Positions 34,354 to 42,828 of a stretch of 64,000 nucleotides of DNA are shown here, piece after piece. The translations under genes were made by a program, and so were the position numbers. Source of the stretch: Roseobacter insulae (GTDB lineage Bacteria > Pseudomonadota > Alphaproteobacteria > Rhodobacterales > Rhodobacteraceae); the NCBI RefSeq assembly GCF_019375555.1, contig NZ_JAHXDN010000005.1:124001-188000 (forward strand), given 5' to 3'. The notes under the pieces were generated by a model, which saw only the letters and a program-made list of their open reading frames with translations, had not been told where the DNA came from and ran no database searches. The first letter of the stretch is position 1. Every line of letters starts with the position of its first letter.

Positions 34354-35721
34354 TTATTCTGCAGATGCATCCAATCTCACTTGGTTTTCAACCGAGTTTG
34401 CATAGTAGGACAGCACGTCCCGTTGCTCGGTGATCGCCTGCCAGCCGTCGGCAACCTCCTCGACAATGCCGTGTTTGCGCATTTGCCGGAGCGCCTGATG
34501 CACGGCCTCCGCAAGAGTGTCATAGGTTGTCTGGGGCATACACGCGCGCAACGGGCGCGCAATCTGCTGCACGGTCGCAACCAGAGCCTCTTCGGATGCC
34601 GGGGCCGATTGCTGCAGGATGGCCTGTGATACCAGCGGTACCGCCAGCACCGGCATTGCGTCGCGAATGCGCGCCATCAGGCATGCCGCCAACTCCTCAA
34701 CCGGTTTGTCAGCGCCGAAATCACGCAAGGAAAGCGGCTCTCCGAAAACCACGGCGGCCGTTCCAAATCGGGTCACACGTCCGCGCAGGCCCTGCCAGAA
34801 TTTACTGAGAATAAAGCGTACCACGACCGAAATCCGGGCCCCGAACCGCCGATCCCCGCGCGCCGCAGCGGCAATCAACACCCGGTCTTCGAGCACCCTG
34901 TCGTAGTTGATCGCCACCGGCACGAAAACCACGTTGCGACCGTCAGGCTCATATCCTTCGAGAACATAAGCCAGAAGCCCGAGTTTGGGGGGCATCAACT
35001 GCCCGTTAAGGCTTAGCCCGCCTTCGGGAAAGATACCCTGCGCCACGCCACCCGCGGTCGCCATCTGCACATAGCGCGCCAGCACTTTCCGGTAGAGCGC
35101 CCCACGAGACCGGCGTCGGATAAAATACGCCCCCATCATCCGGATCAGGCGGCTGAGCGGCCAGACCCGTGCCCATTCCCCCACAGCATAAGACAGGGTG
35201 GAGGTCTGGGCCGCAAGGTATGTGACCAGCACGTAATCCATGTTGGAGCGGTGGTTCATGATGAACACAACCGTGGCATCCTGCGGAATACCCTTGATGA
35301 TCTCCTCGTTTCTGGGGCCGGTCCAGACCGTGTAGATCGAATTCACCAGCAACCGCGCCAGACGGATACCGACGCTGAAATAGGCTACGGCACTGAAGCT
35401 CGGCACGATTTCACGCGCATAAGACCGGGCGCGCTCAAAGGCGACGTTTTCGGGGACATCATGCTCATTCGCGTGATTGACGATCTCCCGGGTGACCTCC
35501 GGGTCATAAATCAGTCGCTGGATCATGTCGTGGCGCCGCGCGAGCTTGAAGGGTTCGATGGGCCGCGTCAGACGTTCGTTCAGCTGGGTGACCGCCTTTT
35601 CCAACCGACGCCGGAAAAACCACCGCACCGACGGAAAGAGGAAATGGGAGGCAAAGGTGACGGCCGCAAAGAGCACGATCAGCACAAAGAGCCAGAGCGG
35701 AAGTTGAACGACCTGCGTCAT
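34354..35721 (-). CDS. Glycerolipid acyltransferase, PlsB/PlsC type
   Basis: This 455-residue protein has an N-terminal membrane segment (about residues 8-28) and an acyltransferase domain. The catalytic HX4D is in NHRSNMDYVLVTY, and the phosphate-binding motif is FPEGGLSLNG. Family members add acyl chains to glycerol 3-phosphate or lysophosphatidate. The extra N- and C-terminal regions are more like glycerol-phosphate acyltransferases (PlsB/GPAT) than the short PlsC. The start ATG at 35721 was chosen because it opens the membrane segment. It is transcribed opposite to the GNAT gene, starting 45 bp away. Confidence 0.82.
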   Translation of the reverse strand: MTQVVQLPLWLFVLIVLFAAVTFASHFLFPSVRWFFRRRLEKAVTQLNERLTRPIEPFKLARRHDMIQRLIYDPEVTREIVNHANEHDVPENVAFERARSYAREIVPSFSAVAYFSVGIRLARLLVNSIYTVWTGPRNEEIIKGIPQDATVVFIMNHRSNMDYVLVTYLAAQTSTLSYAVGEWARVWPLSRLIRMMGAYFIRRRSRGALYRKVLARYVQMATAGGVAQGIFPEGGLSLNGQLMPPKLGLLAYVLEGYEPDGRNVVFVPVAINYDRVLEDRVLIAAAARGDRRFGARISVVVRFILSKFWQGLRGRVTRFGTAAVVFGEPLSLRDFGADKPVEELAACLMARIRDAMPVLAVPLVSQAILQQSAPASEEALVATVQQIARPLRACMPQTTYDTLAEAVHQALRQMRKHGIVEEVADGWQAITEQRDVLSYYANSVENQVRLDASAE

Positions 35722-35766
35722 GGCAAGACCCTTGCAGGCCGGACGCCCGAGAACAATATGAAATGA

Positions 35767-36360
35767 ATGGAATTCTGCATAACCACCGGATTTGACGCTG
35801 ACGAACGGGATACGGTCGCGGCCCTTTATTGGCAAGCGTTCGGGTACAAGCTGGGCCGGGTACTGGGCCCCGACGCCAAGGCTCTGCAATTTCTCAGACG
35901 CGTGATCGACCCTGACTATGCGCTCGTGGCGCGGGGGTCTGACGGTCAAATCCTCGGTATCGCAGGCTACAAAACATCCTCCGGCGCTCTGGTGGGCGGC
36001 GACTACGGGGACTTGCAAAGGGTCTACGGGGCCTGGGGCGCGTTATGGCGCGGCCTCGTCCTGTCGGTGATCGAGCGTGATCTGGATCCTGATATCCTGC
36101 TGATGGACGGTATCTGCGTGCACGCCGATGCGCGCGGTCTCGGATTGGGCACCGCGCTGCTCTCGGCAATCAAGGCAAAAGCACTTGAACTGGAAAAATC
36201 CGGCGTGCGACTGGATGTCATCAACACCAATCCACGGGCCAGGGCACTTTATGCGAGGCAGGGATTCACGCCGCAAAAAGAGGAAAGCACAGGCCCTTTC
36301 CGTTATGTGTTCCGGTTTGACACGGCAATCGAGATGGTTTGGCGGGCACAGGCCAACTAA
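35767..36360 (+). CDS. GNAT-family N-acetyltransferase
   Basis: This 197-residue acetyltransferase has a GNAT domain with the acetyl-CoA loop VHADARGLGLGTALLSAI near residue 118-135 and the C-terminal NTNPRARALYARQGF motif. The substrate is unknown. The gene is divergent from the acyltransferase and just upstream of ecm, with about 98 bp between. Its N-terminal half (FGYKLGRVLGPDAKALQFL) is not a common motif. Confidence 0.82.
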   Translation: MEFCITTGFDADERDTVAALYWQAFGYKLGRVLGPDAKALQFLRRVIDPDYALVARGSDGQILGIAGYKTSSGALVGGDYGDLQRVYGAWGALWRGLVLSVIERDLDPDILLMDGICVHADARGLGLGTALLSAIKAKALELEKSGVRLDVINTNPRARALYARQGFTPQKEESTGPFRYVFRFDTAIEMVWRAQAN

Positions 36361-36458
36361 GGCTTGATGCCGCAATGCAGCGAATTGACAAAGGTATAAT
36401 ATTCCAAGTATCCATCCCATGACGAAATAAAGTTACGCAAGTGATTCACGAGGTTCGC

Positions 36459-38426
36459 ATGTCAGACGCCAAAAAAGACCGCCCCTGGCTGATCCGCACG
36501 TACGCTGGCCACTCGACCGCGACAGCGTCGAATGCGCTCTACCGTTCCAATCTGGCAAAGGGACAGACCGGGCTTTCCGTCGCCTTCGACCTGCCCACGC
36601 AGACAGGCTACGACAGTGATCATGTTCTGAGCCGGGGCGAGGTTGGCAAGGTGGGTGTGCCGGTGAGCCATCTGGGCGACATGCGCGCGCTGTTCGACCA
36701 GATCCCGCTGGAAAAGATGAATACCTCGATGACCATCAATGCGACGGCGCCCTGGCTGCTGGCGCTCTACATCGCGGTGGCCGAGGAACAGGGCGCGGAT
36801 GTCGCCTCGCTGCAGGGCACCGTGCAGAACGATCTGATCAAGGAATACCTCAGCCGCGGCACCTACATCTGCCCCCCCGCGCCCAGCCTGAAGATGATCG
36901 CCGATGTGGCGGAGTACTGTTATACCAATGTGCCCAAATGGAACCCGATGAACGTCTGTTCCTACCACCTGCAGGAAGCGGGCGCGACGCCGGAGCAGGA
37001 ACTGGCCTTCGCACTGGCAACGGCCACCGCCGTTCTGGATGCGCTGAAGCCGCGCGTGCCAGCGGAAGATTTCCCCGCACTCGTCGGGCGAATTTCCTTC
37101 TTCGTCAACGCGGGCATCCGTTTTGTCACCGAGATGTGCAAGATGCGCGCCTTTGTCGATCTTTGGGATGAGATTTGCCGGGACAGGTATGGCGTCGAAG
37201 ATCCGAAATTCCGCCGCTTCCGCTATGGTGTGCAGGTGAACTCGCTGGGCCTGACCGAACAGCAACCTGAAAACAACGTCTACCGCATTCTCATCGAAAT
37301 GCTGGCGGTAACCCTGTCCAAGAAAGCCCGTGCCCGCGCCGTGCAACTGCCCGCATGGAACGAAGCGCTTGGGTTGCCCCGCCCCTGGGATCAGCAATGG
37401 TCGATGCGGATGCAGCAGATCATGGCCTATGAGACAGACCTTCTGGAGTTCGACGATCTTTTCGATGGGAACCCGGCAGTTGACGCCAAGGTCGCGACGC
37501 TGAAGGAAGGTGCACGGCATGAGCTGGAGACCCTCGACGGCATGGGCGGCGCCATCGAGGCGATCGACTATATGAAAGCCCGGCTGGTCGACAGCAACGC
37601 CGCGCGTCTGGGGCGCATCGAGGCCGGTGAAACGGTTGTCGTCGGCGTCAACAAGTGGACGCAGGGCGAACCCTCGCCGCTGATGACCGGCGATGGCGGC
37701 ATCATGGTGGTGGACCCGGCGGTCGAGGCGGAACAGATCGCGCGCCTTGAAGCATGGCGCGCGGATCGCGACGCAGGGGCGGTAAAGGCGGCACTGGCGG
37801 ACCTGCGCGCGGCCGCAGCCGAGGGTCGCAACGTTGTGCCGCCCTCCATCGCGGCGGCGAAGGCCGGGGTGACCACTGGCGAGTGGGCCGCGCAGATGCG
37901 CAGCGTGCATGGCGAATACCGGGGCCCCACGGGTGTCTCCGGTGCGCGCTCGAACAAGACGGAAGGACTGGACGACTTGCGCGATGCGGTCGACGCGGTC
38001 AGTGACAGGCTCGGGCGCCGGTTGAAATTCCTCGTGGGCAAGCCGGGGCTGGACGGTCATTCCAACGGCGCGGAACAGATCGCCGTGCGTGCCCGCGACT
38101 GCGGCATGGACATCGCTTATGAGGGCATCCGCCTGACCCCGGCCGAGATTGTCGCCGCAGCACAGGAAGATCAGGCCCATGTGGTGGGCCTGTCGATCCT
38201 GTCGGGCAGCCATATCCCACTGGTCGAAGACCTGATGAAACAGATGCGGGAGGCCGGTCTTGGGCATGTGCCGGTCATTGTCGGCGGGATCATTCCGGAC
38301 GACGATGCGGCGCATTTGCGCAAGATGGGCGTGGCGCGTGTCTACACGCCGAAAGACTTCGAACTGAACACGATCATGATGGATATCGTCACACTGGCTG
38401 ACCCGCAGGCCGTCGCCGCGGAATAG
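36459..38426 (+). CDS. ecm: Ethylmalonyl-CoA mutase
   Basis: Ecm (MeaA) is a coenzyme-B12 mutase that converts ethylmalonyl-CoA to methylsuccinyl-CoA in the ethylmalonyl-CoA pathway. The 655 residues contain the acyl-CoA mutase large domain ([20 protein letters not shown] at the start) and a C-terminal cobalamin-binding domain with the DxHxxG motif in [12 protein letters not shown] single-chain protein of this size with both domains, next to ccr, marks it as Ecm and not methylmalonyl-CoA mutase. I chose the ATG at 36459, which follows GAGG; a GTG at 36441 is less likely. It lies about 2.3 kb from ccr on the opposite strand. Confidence 0.93.
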   Translation: MSDAKKDRPWLIRTYAGHSTATASNALYRSNLAKGQTGLSVAFDLPTQTGYDSDHVLSRGEVGKVGVPVSHLGDMRALFDQIPLEKMNTSMTINATAPWLLALYIAVAEEQGADVASLQGTVQNDLIKEYLSRGTYICPPAPSLKMIADVAEYCYTNVPKWNPMNVCSYHLQEAGATPEQELAFALATATAVLDALKPRVPAEDFPALVGRISFFVNAGIRFVTEMCKMRAFVDLWDEICRDRYGVEDPKFRRFRYGVQVNSLGLTEQQPENNVYRILIEMLAVTLSKKARARAVQLPAWNEALGLPRPWDQQWSMRMQQIMAYETDLLEFDDLFDGNPAVDAKVATLKEGARHELETLDGMGGAIEAIDYMKARLVDSNAARLGRIEAGETVVVGVNKWTQGEPSPLMTGDGGIMVVDPAVEAEQIARLEAWRADRDAGAVKAALADLRAAAAEGRNVVPPSIAAAKAGVTTGEWAAQMRSVHGEYRGPTGVSGARSNKTEGLDDLRDAVDAVSDRLGRRLKFLVGKPGLDGHSNGAEQIAVRARDCGMDIAYEGIRLTPAEIVAAAQEDQAHVVGLSILSGSHIPLVEDLMKQMREAGLGHVPVIVGGIIPDDDAAHLRKMGVARVYTPKDFELNTIMMDIVTLADPQAVAAE

Positions 38427-38515
38427 GCACGGACGGCTCCCGCCGCGCTCTTTTCTCTTGTTCCCGCGCCGCTCCACAGGCAGATTGCGCGCGACCAAAC
38501 AGGGGAAACACCATC

Positions 38516-39220
38516 ATGACTGTCCATATCGGGGCAAAGCCCGGAGACATTGCCGAAACCGTGTTGATGCCGGGCGACCCTTACCGCGCCCGCTGGGCGG
38601 CGGAGACGTTCCTGCAGGACGCAAAGCTGGTGAACGAAGTGCGCGGCATGTTGGGCTTTACCGGCACCTACAAGGGCAATCGGGTCACGATACAGGGCTC
38701 CGGCATGGGCATGCCCTCGCTGTCGATCTACGCCAATGAGCTGATGACGGAATACGGGGCGCAGACGCTGATCCGCATCGGATCCTGCGGCGGTATGCAA
38801 CCGCATGTTGCCGTACGGGATGTCATTATCGCGATGTCCGCGACGACAATTACCTCGCCGTCATCGGGTATCTTCAAGGAAATCAACTTTGCCCCGACGG
38901 CAGACTATGCGCTGTTGGCCGCAGCGGTTGCGGTTGCCAAGGGCAAAAACACAACCACCCATGTCGGCGGTATCTATTCGTCGGATGTATTCTATTCAGA
39001 ACGCCCGGATCTGGATGAGCAGATGGTGCGTCACGGCATTCTCGGTGTCGAAATGGAAGCCGCCGAACTCTACACACTGGCCGCCCGTCACGGACGGCGC
39101 GCGCTGGCCATCCTGACCGTGAGCGACCATCTGCAAACCGGTGAAGCGCTGCCCTCGGAAGACAGGGAAAAGACTTTCGGCGACATGGTGGAAATCGCGC
39201 TCGACGCCGCTTTCACCTGA
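38516..39220 (+). CDS. deoD: Purine-nucleoside phosphorylase (DeoD type)
   Basis: DeoD splits purine nucleosides with phosphate into base and ribose 1-phosphate. The 234-residue length fits the bacterial hexameric type. Visible motifs are [15 protein letters not shown] near residue 17, [16 protein letters not shown] near 61 and [17 protein letters not shown] near 178. The catalytic Asp is in SDHLQTGE. It may feed on nucleosides brought in by the BMP-type ABC importer at 22316-26936. It ends 3 bp from the convergent DUF1989 gene. Confidence 0.95.
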   Translation: MTVHIGAKPGDIAETVLMPGDPYRARWAAETFLQDAKLVNEVRGMLGFTGTYKGNRVTIQGSGMGMPSLSIYANELMTEYGAQTLIRIGSCGGMQPHVAVRDVIIAMSATTITSPSSGIFKEINFAPTADYALLAAAVAVAKGKNTTTHVGGIYSSDVFYSERPDLDEQMVRHGILGVEMEAAELYTLAARHGRRALAILTVSDHLQTGEALPSEDREKTFGDMVEIALDAAFT

Positions 39221-39223
39221 GCC

Positions 39224-40072
39224 TTACGCACCATGTGACCCATCATAGCTGTTGACCGGGGGCGACGACCAGCCACTCAGCACCCCCGCCCGGGGCGCAA
39301 AGACCTCCACAAGCAAGGGATAGCAGGCTGCGGTATCGCTGGAATGTTCGGACGAGCAATCGCCGCCCGGGCAGGCGCTGAGATTGCCCAACAGATCAAT
39401 CTCCGCAAAGAACTCCAGATAATCGCCGGGGCGCACGGGTGAGGCTTTCATGAAATACTGGCCGGTGTCTCGGGTAAACCCGGTGCACATGAAGACATTC
39501 AGCACGTCATGCACCAAGGGTTCGGCCTCGGCAGCCGGTACATTCAGATGCGCGGCCAGCGACCGGGTCAGGTTGGAGTGGCAGCAATGGTGGTACTGCC
39601 CGCCATCCGATAGCAGCGCATGGGTGTAGGGGTCGCAGCGGGTGCCGATGACGTCATGCACCGAGCCGCCGAAAGCATCGATGCCATACCAGCTCAGCGT
39701 GTCATGGGTGAGTGTCGCAATCGGGCGCAGGTGCGGAAAGGACGACCACATGCGCTCGCCCGCTGTAATGTGGGTGCCGTGCAGCGCGCGGGTCTTGCCG
39801 GAGTAGAACCGCTCGGAGAGATCCCGTGCATTATGCAGGTTCAGGTCGCCCACTTGCGGGCCATCCACACTGCGGATCCGGAAAAACTGCCCGGCAGGGA
39901 CCGAAAACACCCGTGCCTCGCGGGGCGGCACAAGCACCTCGTCCACCTTGGTCAGGTGCTGCCGGGCCGTGGTGTAAAGTGCCATGTCCGGCGCGGGCAG
40001 CGTCTCCACCGGATAGCAGATAACCGGTTTGACAGCGCGGCGCGCGTCGGCGTCAGCAGGGGCTTGGGCCAT
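39224..40072 (-). CDS. DUF1989 (urea carboxylase-associated) protein
   Basis: This 282-residue protein is of the DUF1989 family, often called urea carboxylase-associated or UAAP. The segment VFSVPAGQFFRIRSVDGPQVGD is typical, and there are many Cys and His residues (YHHCCHSNL, SACPGGDCSSEHSSD). The function is not established; some members sit next to urea or arginine use genes, which is not the case here. The start is the ATG at 40072. The next two genes of this minus-strand block (a small membrane protein and an AhpD-like protein) lie upstream of it. Confidence 0.85.
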   Translation of the reverse strand: MAQAPADADARRAVKPVICYPVETLPAPDMALYTTARQHLTKVDEVLVPPREARVFSVPAGQFFRIRSVDGPQVGDLNLHNARDLSERFYSGKTRALHGTHITAGERMWSSFPHLRPIATLTHDTLSWYGIDAFGGSVHDVIGTRCDPYTHALLSDGGQYHHCCHSNLTRSLAAHLNVPAAEAEPLVHDVLNVFMCTGFTRDTGQYFMKASPVRPGDYLEFFAEIDLLGNLSACPGGDCSSEHSSDTAACYPLLVEVFAPRAGVLSGWSSPPVNSYDGSHGA

Positions 40073-40105
40073 GGGGTGATGTCCTTTCAGATTGTTCCGG
40101 CACGG

Positions 40106-40318
40106 TCAGCTCTTGGGCAGATGAGACTTACATGTCTGCGGCGGGCCTTTCTGAGAGGTAAAGGCCTCGGCCCCGCAGGCGGCGCATTTGTATTTCCGCA
40201 GGCTGCCCCGGTTGCCCGCCCGGTCCTCACGCCAGCGGCAGCCGCGGGTGTTCCGGTTGCGCCGCGCGAAGATGGCCACGACGATAAAGGCAATGATCAG
40301 ACCGAGGACGATGTGCAT
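40106..40318 (-). CDS. Small membrane protein with zinc-ribbon tail
   Basis: This 70-residue protein has one N-terminal membrane segment (HIVLGLIIAFIVVAIFA, residues 2-18), a basic linker (RRNRNTRGCRWREDR) and a C-terminal CAACGAEAFTSQKGPPQTC region with four cysteines counted with the linker Cys, likely a zinc ribbon. It lies 3 bp after the AhpD-like gene and 33 bp before the DUF1989 gene. I do not know its function. Binding of an RNA or protein by the ribbon is possible. Confidence 0.7.
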   Translation of the reverse strand: MHIVLGLIIAFIVVAIFARRNRNTRGCRWREDRAGNRGSLRKYKCAACGAEAFTSQKGPPQTCKSHLPKS

Positions 40319-40321
40319 GGT

Positions 40322-40882
40322 TTACGTGAATTGCTTGCCGAAGGCGCCGTAGGAATGTGCATGAGCGTCGGGCGTACTGCCGTTTGCGGGGTGCCTTTCC
40401 GGGTCGTCCGCGTAGTCGAAATTGATGCCCGCGCCTTCGACGATCCGGTTCATCATGTTGAAAAGAGCGTTCACCTGCACCGCTTCAAAAAGCGCTACCT
40501 CGTCCCATCCCGCGTCGTACACCGCCCGGGCGTCGGCCTCGGTCAACCGGCTGGGCAGTGTGTTGAGCTTGCGCACATAGGCCAGCAGCGGCCGCAGCTT
40601 GTCCCCGATCGGGGCGCTGTCGAAATCCGCGATCATGGCGTCCATCAGATCAGCGTCAAACCCGAAAAGCACGGCATAGGCTTTGTGGCTACCGTGACAG
40701 AAGGTGCAGGCGTTCAGTCCCGAGGTATAGGTTGCGATCATTTCCCGCTCGGCCACGCTGAGCGCGCCCGCTCCCCGCAGAACGCCATTCGTATAGTTCA
40801 TCAGCGGTGCGACGTTCTCCGGAAACCGATGGAACAGATCCGCCAGATGTGCCGTTTCAGGCAGGCTTGTCAGAAAGGGCAA
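40322..40882 (-). CDS. AhpD-like carboxymuconolactone decarboxylase-family protein
   Basis: This 186-residue protein is of the alkylhydroperoxidase AhpD/peroxidase-related type. The active-site motif CTFCHGSH holds the two redox cysteines and the proton-relay His. It starts with TTG at 40882, which has an AGGAG 7 bp upstream; no ATG lies in the right place, and longer frames back to 40939 give a tail not like the family. A role in peroxide defence is inferred. The stop is 3 bp from the small zinc-ribbon gene. Confidence 0.82.
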   Translation of the reverse strand: MPFLTSLPETAHLADLFHRFPENVAPLMNYTNGVLRGAGALSVAEREMIATYTSGLNACTFCHGSHKAYAVLFGFDADLMDAMIADFDSAPIGDKLRPLLAYVRKLNTLPSRLTEADARAVYDAGWDEVALFEAVQVNALFNMMNRIVEGAGINFDYADDPERHPANGSTPDAHAHSYGAFGKQFT

Positions 40883-40927
40883 CGCTCTTCTCCTCACGCT
40901 TGGGCGCAAAGGATGGCACGGGGCGCC

Positions 40928-40982
40928 GCCGGGCTGCAAGCCCGGCTCCGCAGTGTCGTGGCGCGTCCCTGCGGGACGCGCC
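40928..40982 (-). repeat. Hairpin pair downstream of sdhB (copy E of the three-base-loop family)
   Basis: The stem GGCGCGTCCC (40960-40969) and GGGACGCGCC (40973-40982) is closed by a three-base loop, 18 bp after the sdhB stop. A second stem, GCCGGGCT/AGCCCGGC (40928-40935 and 40939-40946), also has a three-base loop. Read on the minus strand, GCGGAGCCGGGC follows, like the core GGCGGAGCCCCGG of the copies near sucC and sucD. No T-tract is seen. Confidence 0.7.
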
Positions 40983-41000
40983 TCCGCTGGATCACAGGTG

Positions 41001-41780
41001 TCAGACCCGGCGTTCGACCATCATCTTCTTGATGTTGGCAATCGCCTCGGCAGGGTTCAGGCCCTTGGGGCAGGTCTTGGCGCAATTCATGATGGTGTGG
41101 CAGCGGTAGAGCTTGAACGGGTCTTCCAGATCGTCGAGCCGTTCGCCCGTCGCCTCATCCCGGCTGTCGATGATCCATCGGTAGGCGTGCAGCAAAGCGG
41201 CGGGCCCGAGGTATCGGTCGCCATTCCACCAATAGCTGGGGCAGGAGGTGGAGCAGGAGGCGCACATGACGCATTCATAAAGCCCATCGAGCTTCTTGCG
41301 GTCCTCGATGGATTGCTTCCATTCCTTCGCCGGGCGGTTTGTCTTGGTCTCCAGCCAGGGCATGATACTGGCGTGCTGCGCATAGAAATGCGTGAGGTCG
41401 GGAATAAGGTCCTTGACCACCGGCATATGCGGCAGCGGGTAGATTTTCACGTCGCCCTTGATCTCGTCCATGCCGTAGATACAGGCCAGCGTGTTGATGC
41501 CATCGATGTTCATCGCACAAGAGCCGCAGATGCCCTCGCGGCAGGACCGGCGGAAGGTCAGTGTCGGGTCGATCTCGTTCTTGATCTTGATCAGCGCGTC
41601 CAGAATCATCGGCCCGCAGGCATCCAGATCGACGAAATAAGTGTCCACGCTCGGGTTTTCGCCATCATCCGGGTTCCAGCGGTAAATCTGGAACTTGCGG
41701 AGATTGGTCGCCCCGTCCGGTTTCGGCCAGGTCTTGCCCTTGGTCATGCGGGAGTTCTTGGGAAGCGTCAGTTGAACCAT
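41001..41780 (-). CDS. sdhB: Succinate dehydrogenase iron-sulfur subunit
   Basis: SdhB carries the three iron-sulfur clusters of succinate dehydrogenase (complex II). Of 259 residues, the 2Fe-2S cluster site shows Cys80, Cys85, Cys88 and Cys100 (CREGICGSC ... C). The 4Fe-4S and 3Fe-4S sites are in [16 protein letters not shown] and further C-terminal [17 protein letters not shown]. It is the last gene of the sdh operon, after an inserted FkbM methyltransferase and a lipoprotein gene. The three-base-loop hairpins follow. Confidence 0.97.
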   Translation of the reverse strand: MVQLTLPKNSRMTKGKTWPKPDGATNLRKFQIYRWNPDDGENPSVDTYFVDLDACGPMILDALIKIKNEIDPTLTFRRSCREGICGSCAMNIDGINTLACIYGMDEIKGDVKIYPLPHMPVVKDLIPDLTHFYAQHASIMPWLETKTNRPAKEWKQSIEDRKKLDGLYECVMCASCSTSCPSYWWNGDRYLGPAALLHAYRWIIDSRDEATGERLDDLEDPFKLYRCHTIMNCAKTCPKGLNPAEAIANIKKMMVERRV

Positions 41781-41801
41781 GGTCCGGGTCTCCTGTCAGG
41801 T

Positions 41802-42131
41802 CTAAAGGGTCTGCAATGCAGCGGGCGCGGCCGCAGTCAGACATTGTTGCGTTCCGGGGCGTGAAAGCACCGCCCGAATGGTGGCTGCGGTCCCCTCGTC
41901 CACGCCGGTGATCGCGTCGGCGGCAAGAGACTGGACTTCGCTCGCATCGGCATTATCCACGATGCAGTTGGTGAAGGGCTGGAAAAGTTGCTTGGGCACC
42001 TGCGGGAAATAGACCGCCAAAGCCTCCGGCAGGATGGATTTCGCGGCGTTGCGCCCGGCTGTGTCCGTTGCCCGTTGCACATCCGCGCAGGCGGCCAGCA
42101 ACAGGAGTGCAGGAAGAAGTAAACGGATCAT
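41802..42131 (-). CDS. Small predicted lipoprotein in the sdh operon
   Basis: This 109-residue protein has a lipoprotein signal with the box LLAAC near residue 15 (IRLLLPALLLLAAC). The mature part is helical and Ala-rich, with Cys residues (NCIVDNAD and QQCLTAAA) near the middle and end that could form a disulfide. It starts with an ATGA overlap on the FkbM gene and ends 21 bp before sdhB, so it belongs to the operon. Similar small genes next to sdhB are seen in roseobacters from memory; the role is not known. Confidence 0.75.
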   Translation of the reverse strand: MIRLLLPALLLLAACADVQRATDTAGRNAAKSILPEALAVYFPQVPKQLFQPFTNCIVDNADASEVQSLAADAITGVDEGTAATIRAVLSRPGTQQCLTAAAPAALQTL

Positions 42132-42823
42132 GATAGCCACCTTGTAAATAAGACATCCATGTAGCGCGGGCGCGCGCGTTTACCGGCGCCAGAGCCGACC
42201 TTGAGCACGTCCCGCCACTCCAGCCCGGCCGCCGCCAGAATGGCAACCGCTTCGGATGGCGCGCCAACACCGGCAAAGCGGTGGGTCAGCGACAGCTCAA
42301 GGATCACGAAGTCGCAGCGTTTCAGAGTATCATGCGCGCCTTTGAGAATTTCCAGTTCGGACCCCTCGGTATCGACTTTCAACCCCGCCCGCCCCGGGTA
42401 GGCCACCGCGATGTCATCCAGTCGCCTGACCGGAACATAATGCTTGTCGGTTTTGGTAAAGCTCTTGGCCAGGGGATCGGTGCGCCGCAACAGGCTGGCC
42501 ATCGCCGTTTCTTCGCCTTTTGCGGAATGCGGCACCATCAAGGTCGCCTTGCCCTCCTGCGCACCAAGCGCGGCGGCGTGAAAATGGAATTCCTTCAGAT
42601 GGCCCTTGGCGCGCACGCGTTCGGCGCTATCCTGTTGCGGATCGATCAGGACGAACTGCGCCTGCGGAAAGCTGCGATACAGCCAGGGCGTTCCGCTGTC
42701 GACACCAACGTCGAACACAACCCCGGGGTCAAAGCCATATCCCCGGAGATACGGCGCACGCGTCTTGATGGGATGGGCCACCATCCCTTCCGATTTCAGC
42801 GTGCGTCGCAGGTCTTGCAGCAT
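42128..42823 (-). CDS. FkbM-family methyltransferase in the sdh operon
   Basis: This 231-residue S-adenosylmethionine-dependent enzyme is of the FkbM type. The nucleotide-binding part starts with VVFDVGVDSGTPWLYRSFPQ near residue 35, followed by FVLIDPQ. The typical LKVDTEGSELEILKGA motif lies near residue 145. FkbM enzymes O-methylate sugars or lipids. It lies 5 bp after sdhA and overlaps the lipoprotein gene by 4 bp, so it is co-transcribed with succinate dehydrogenase. This is an odd place for such an enzyme. Confidence 0.85.
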   Translation of the reverse strand: MLQDLRRTLKSEGMVAHPIKTRAPYLRGYGFDPGVVFDVGVDSGTPWLYRSFPQAQFVLIDPQQDSAERVRAKGHLKEFHFHAAALGAQEGKATLMVPHSAKGEETAMASLLRRTDPLAKSFTKTDKHYVPVRRLDDIAVAYPGRAGLKVDTEGSELEILKGAHDTLKRCDFVILELSLTHRFAGVGAPSEAVAILAAAGLEWRDVLKVGSGAGKRARPRYMDVLFTRWLS

Positions 42824-42828
42824 CTGGG

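Noticed and set aside
36385-36400. TTGACA and TATAAT upstream of ecm as a promoter
   Set aside because: The two boxes are only 4 bp apart, so they cannot act together; each could pair with another weak box.
36462-38498. A 678-codon open frame on the minus strand opposite ecm
   Set aside because: It mirrors the GC-rich third codon positions of ecm, has no recognisable motif, and ecm itself is certain.
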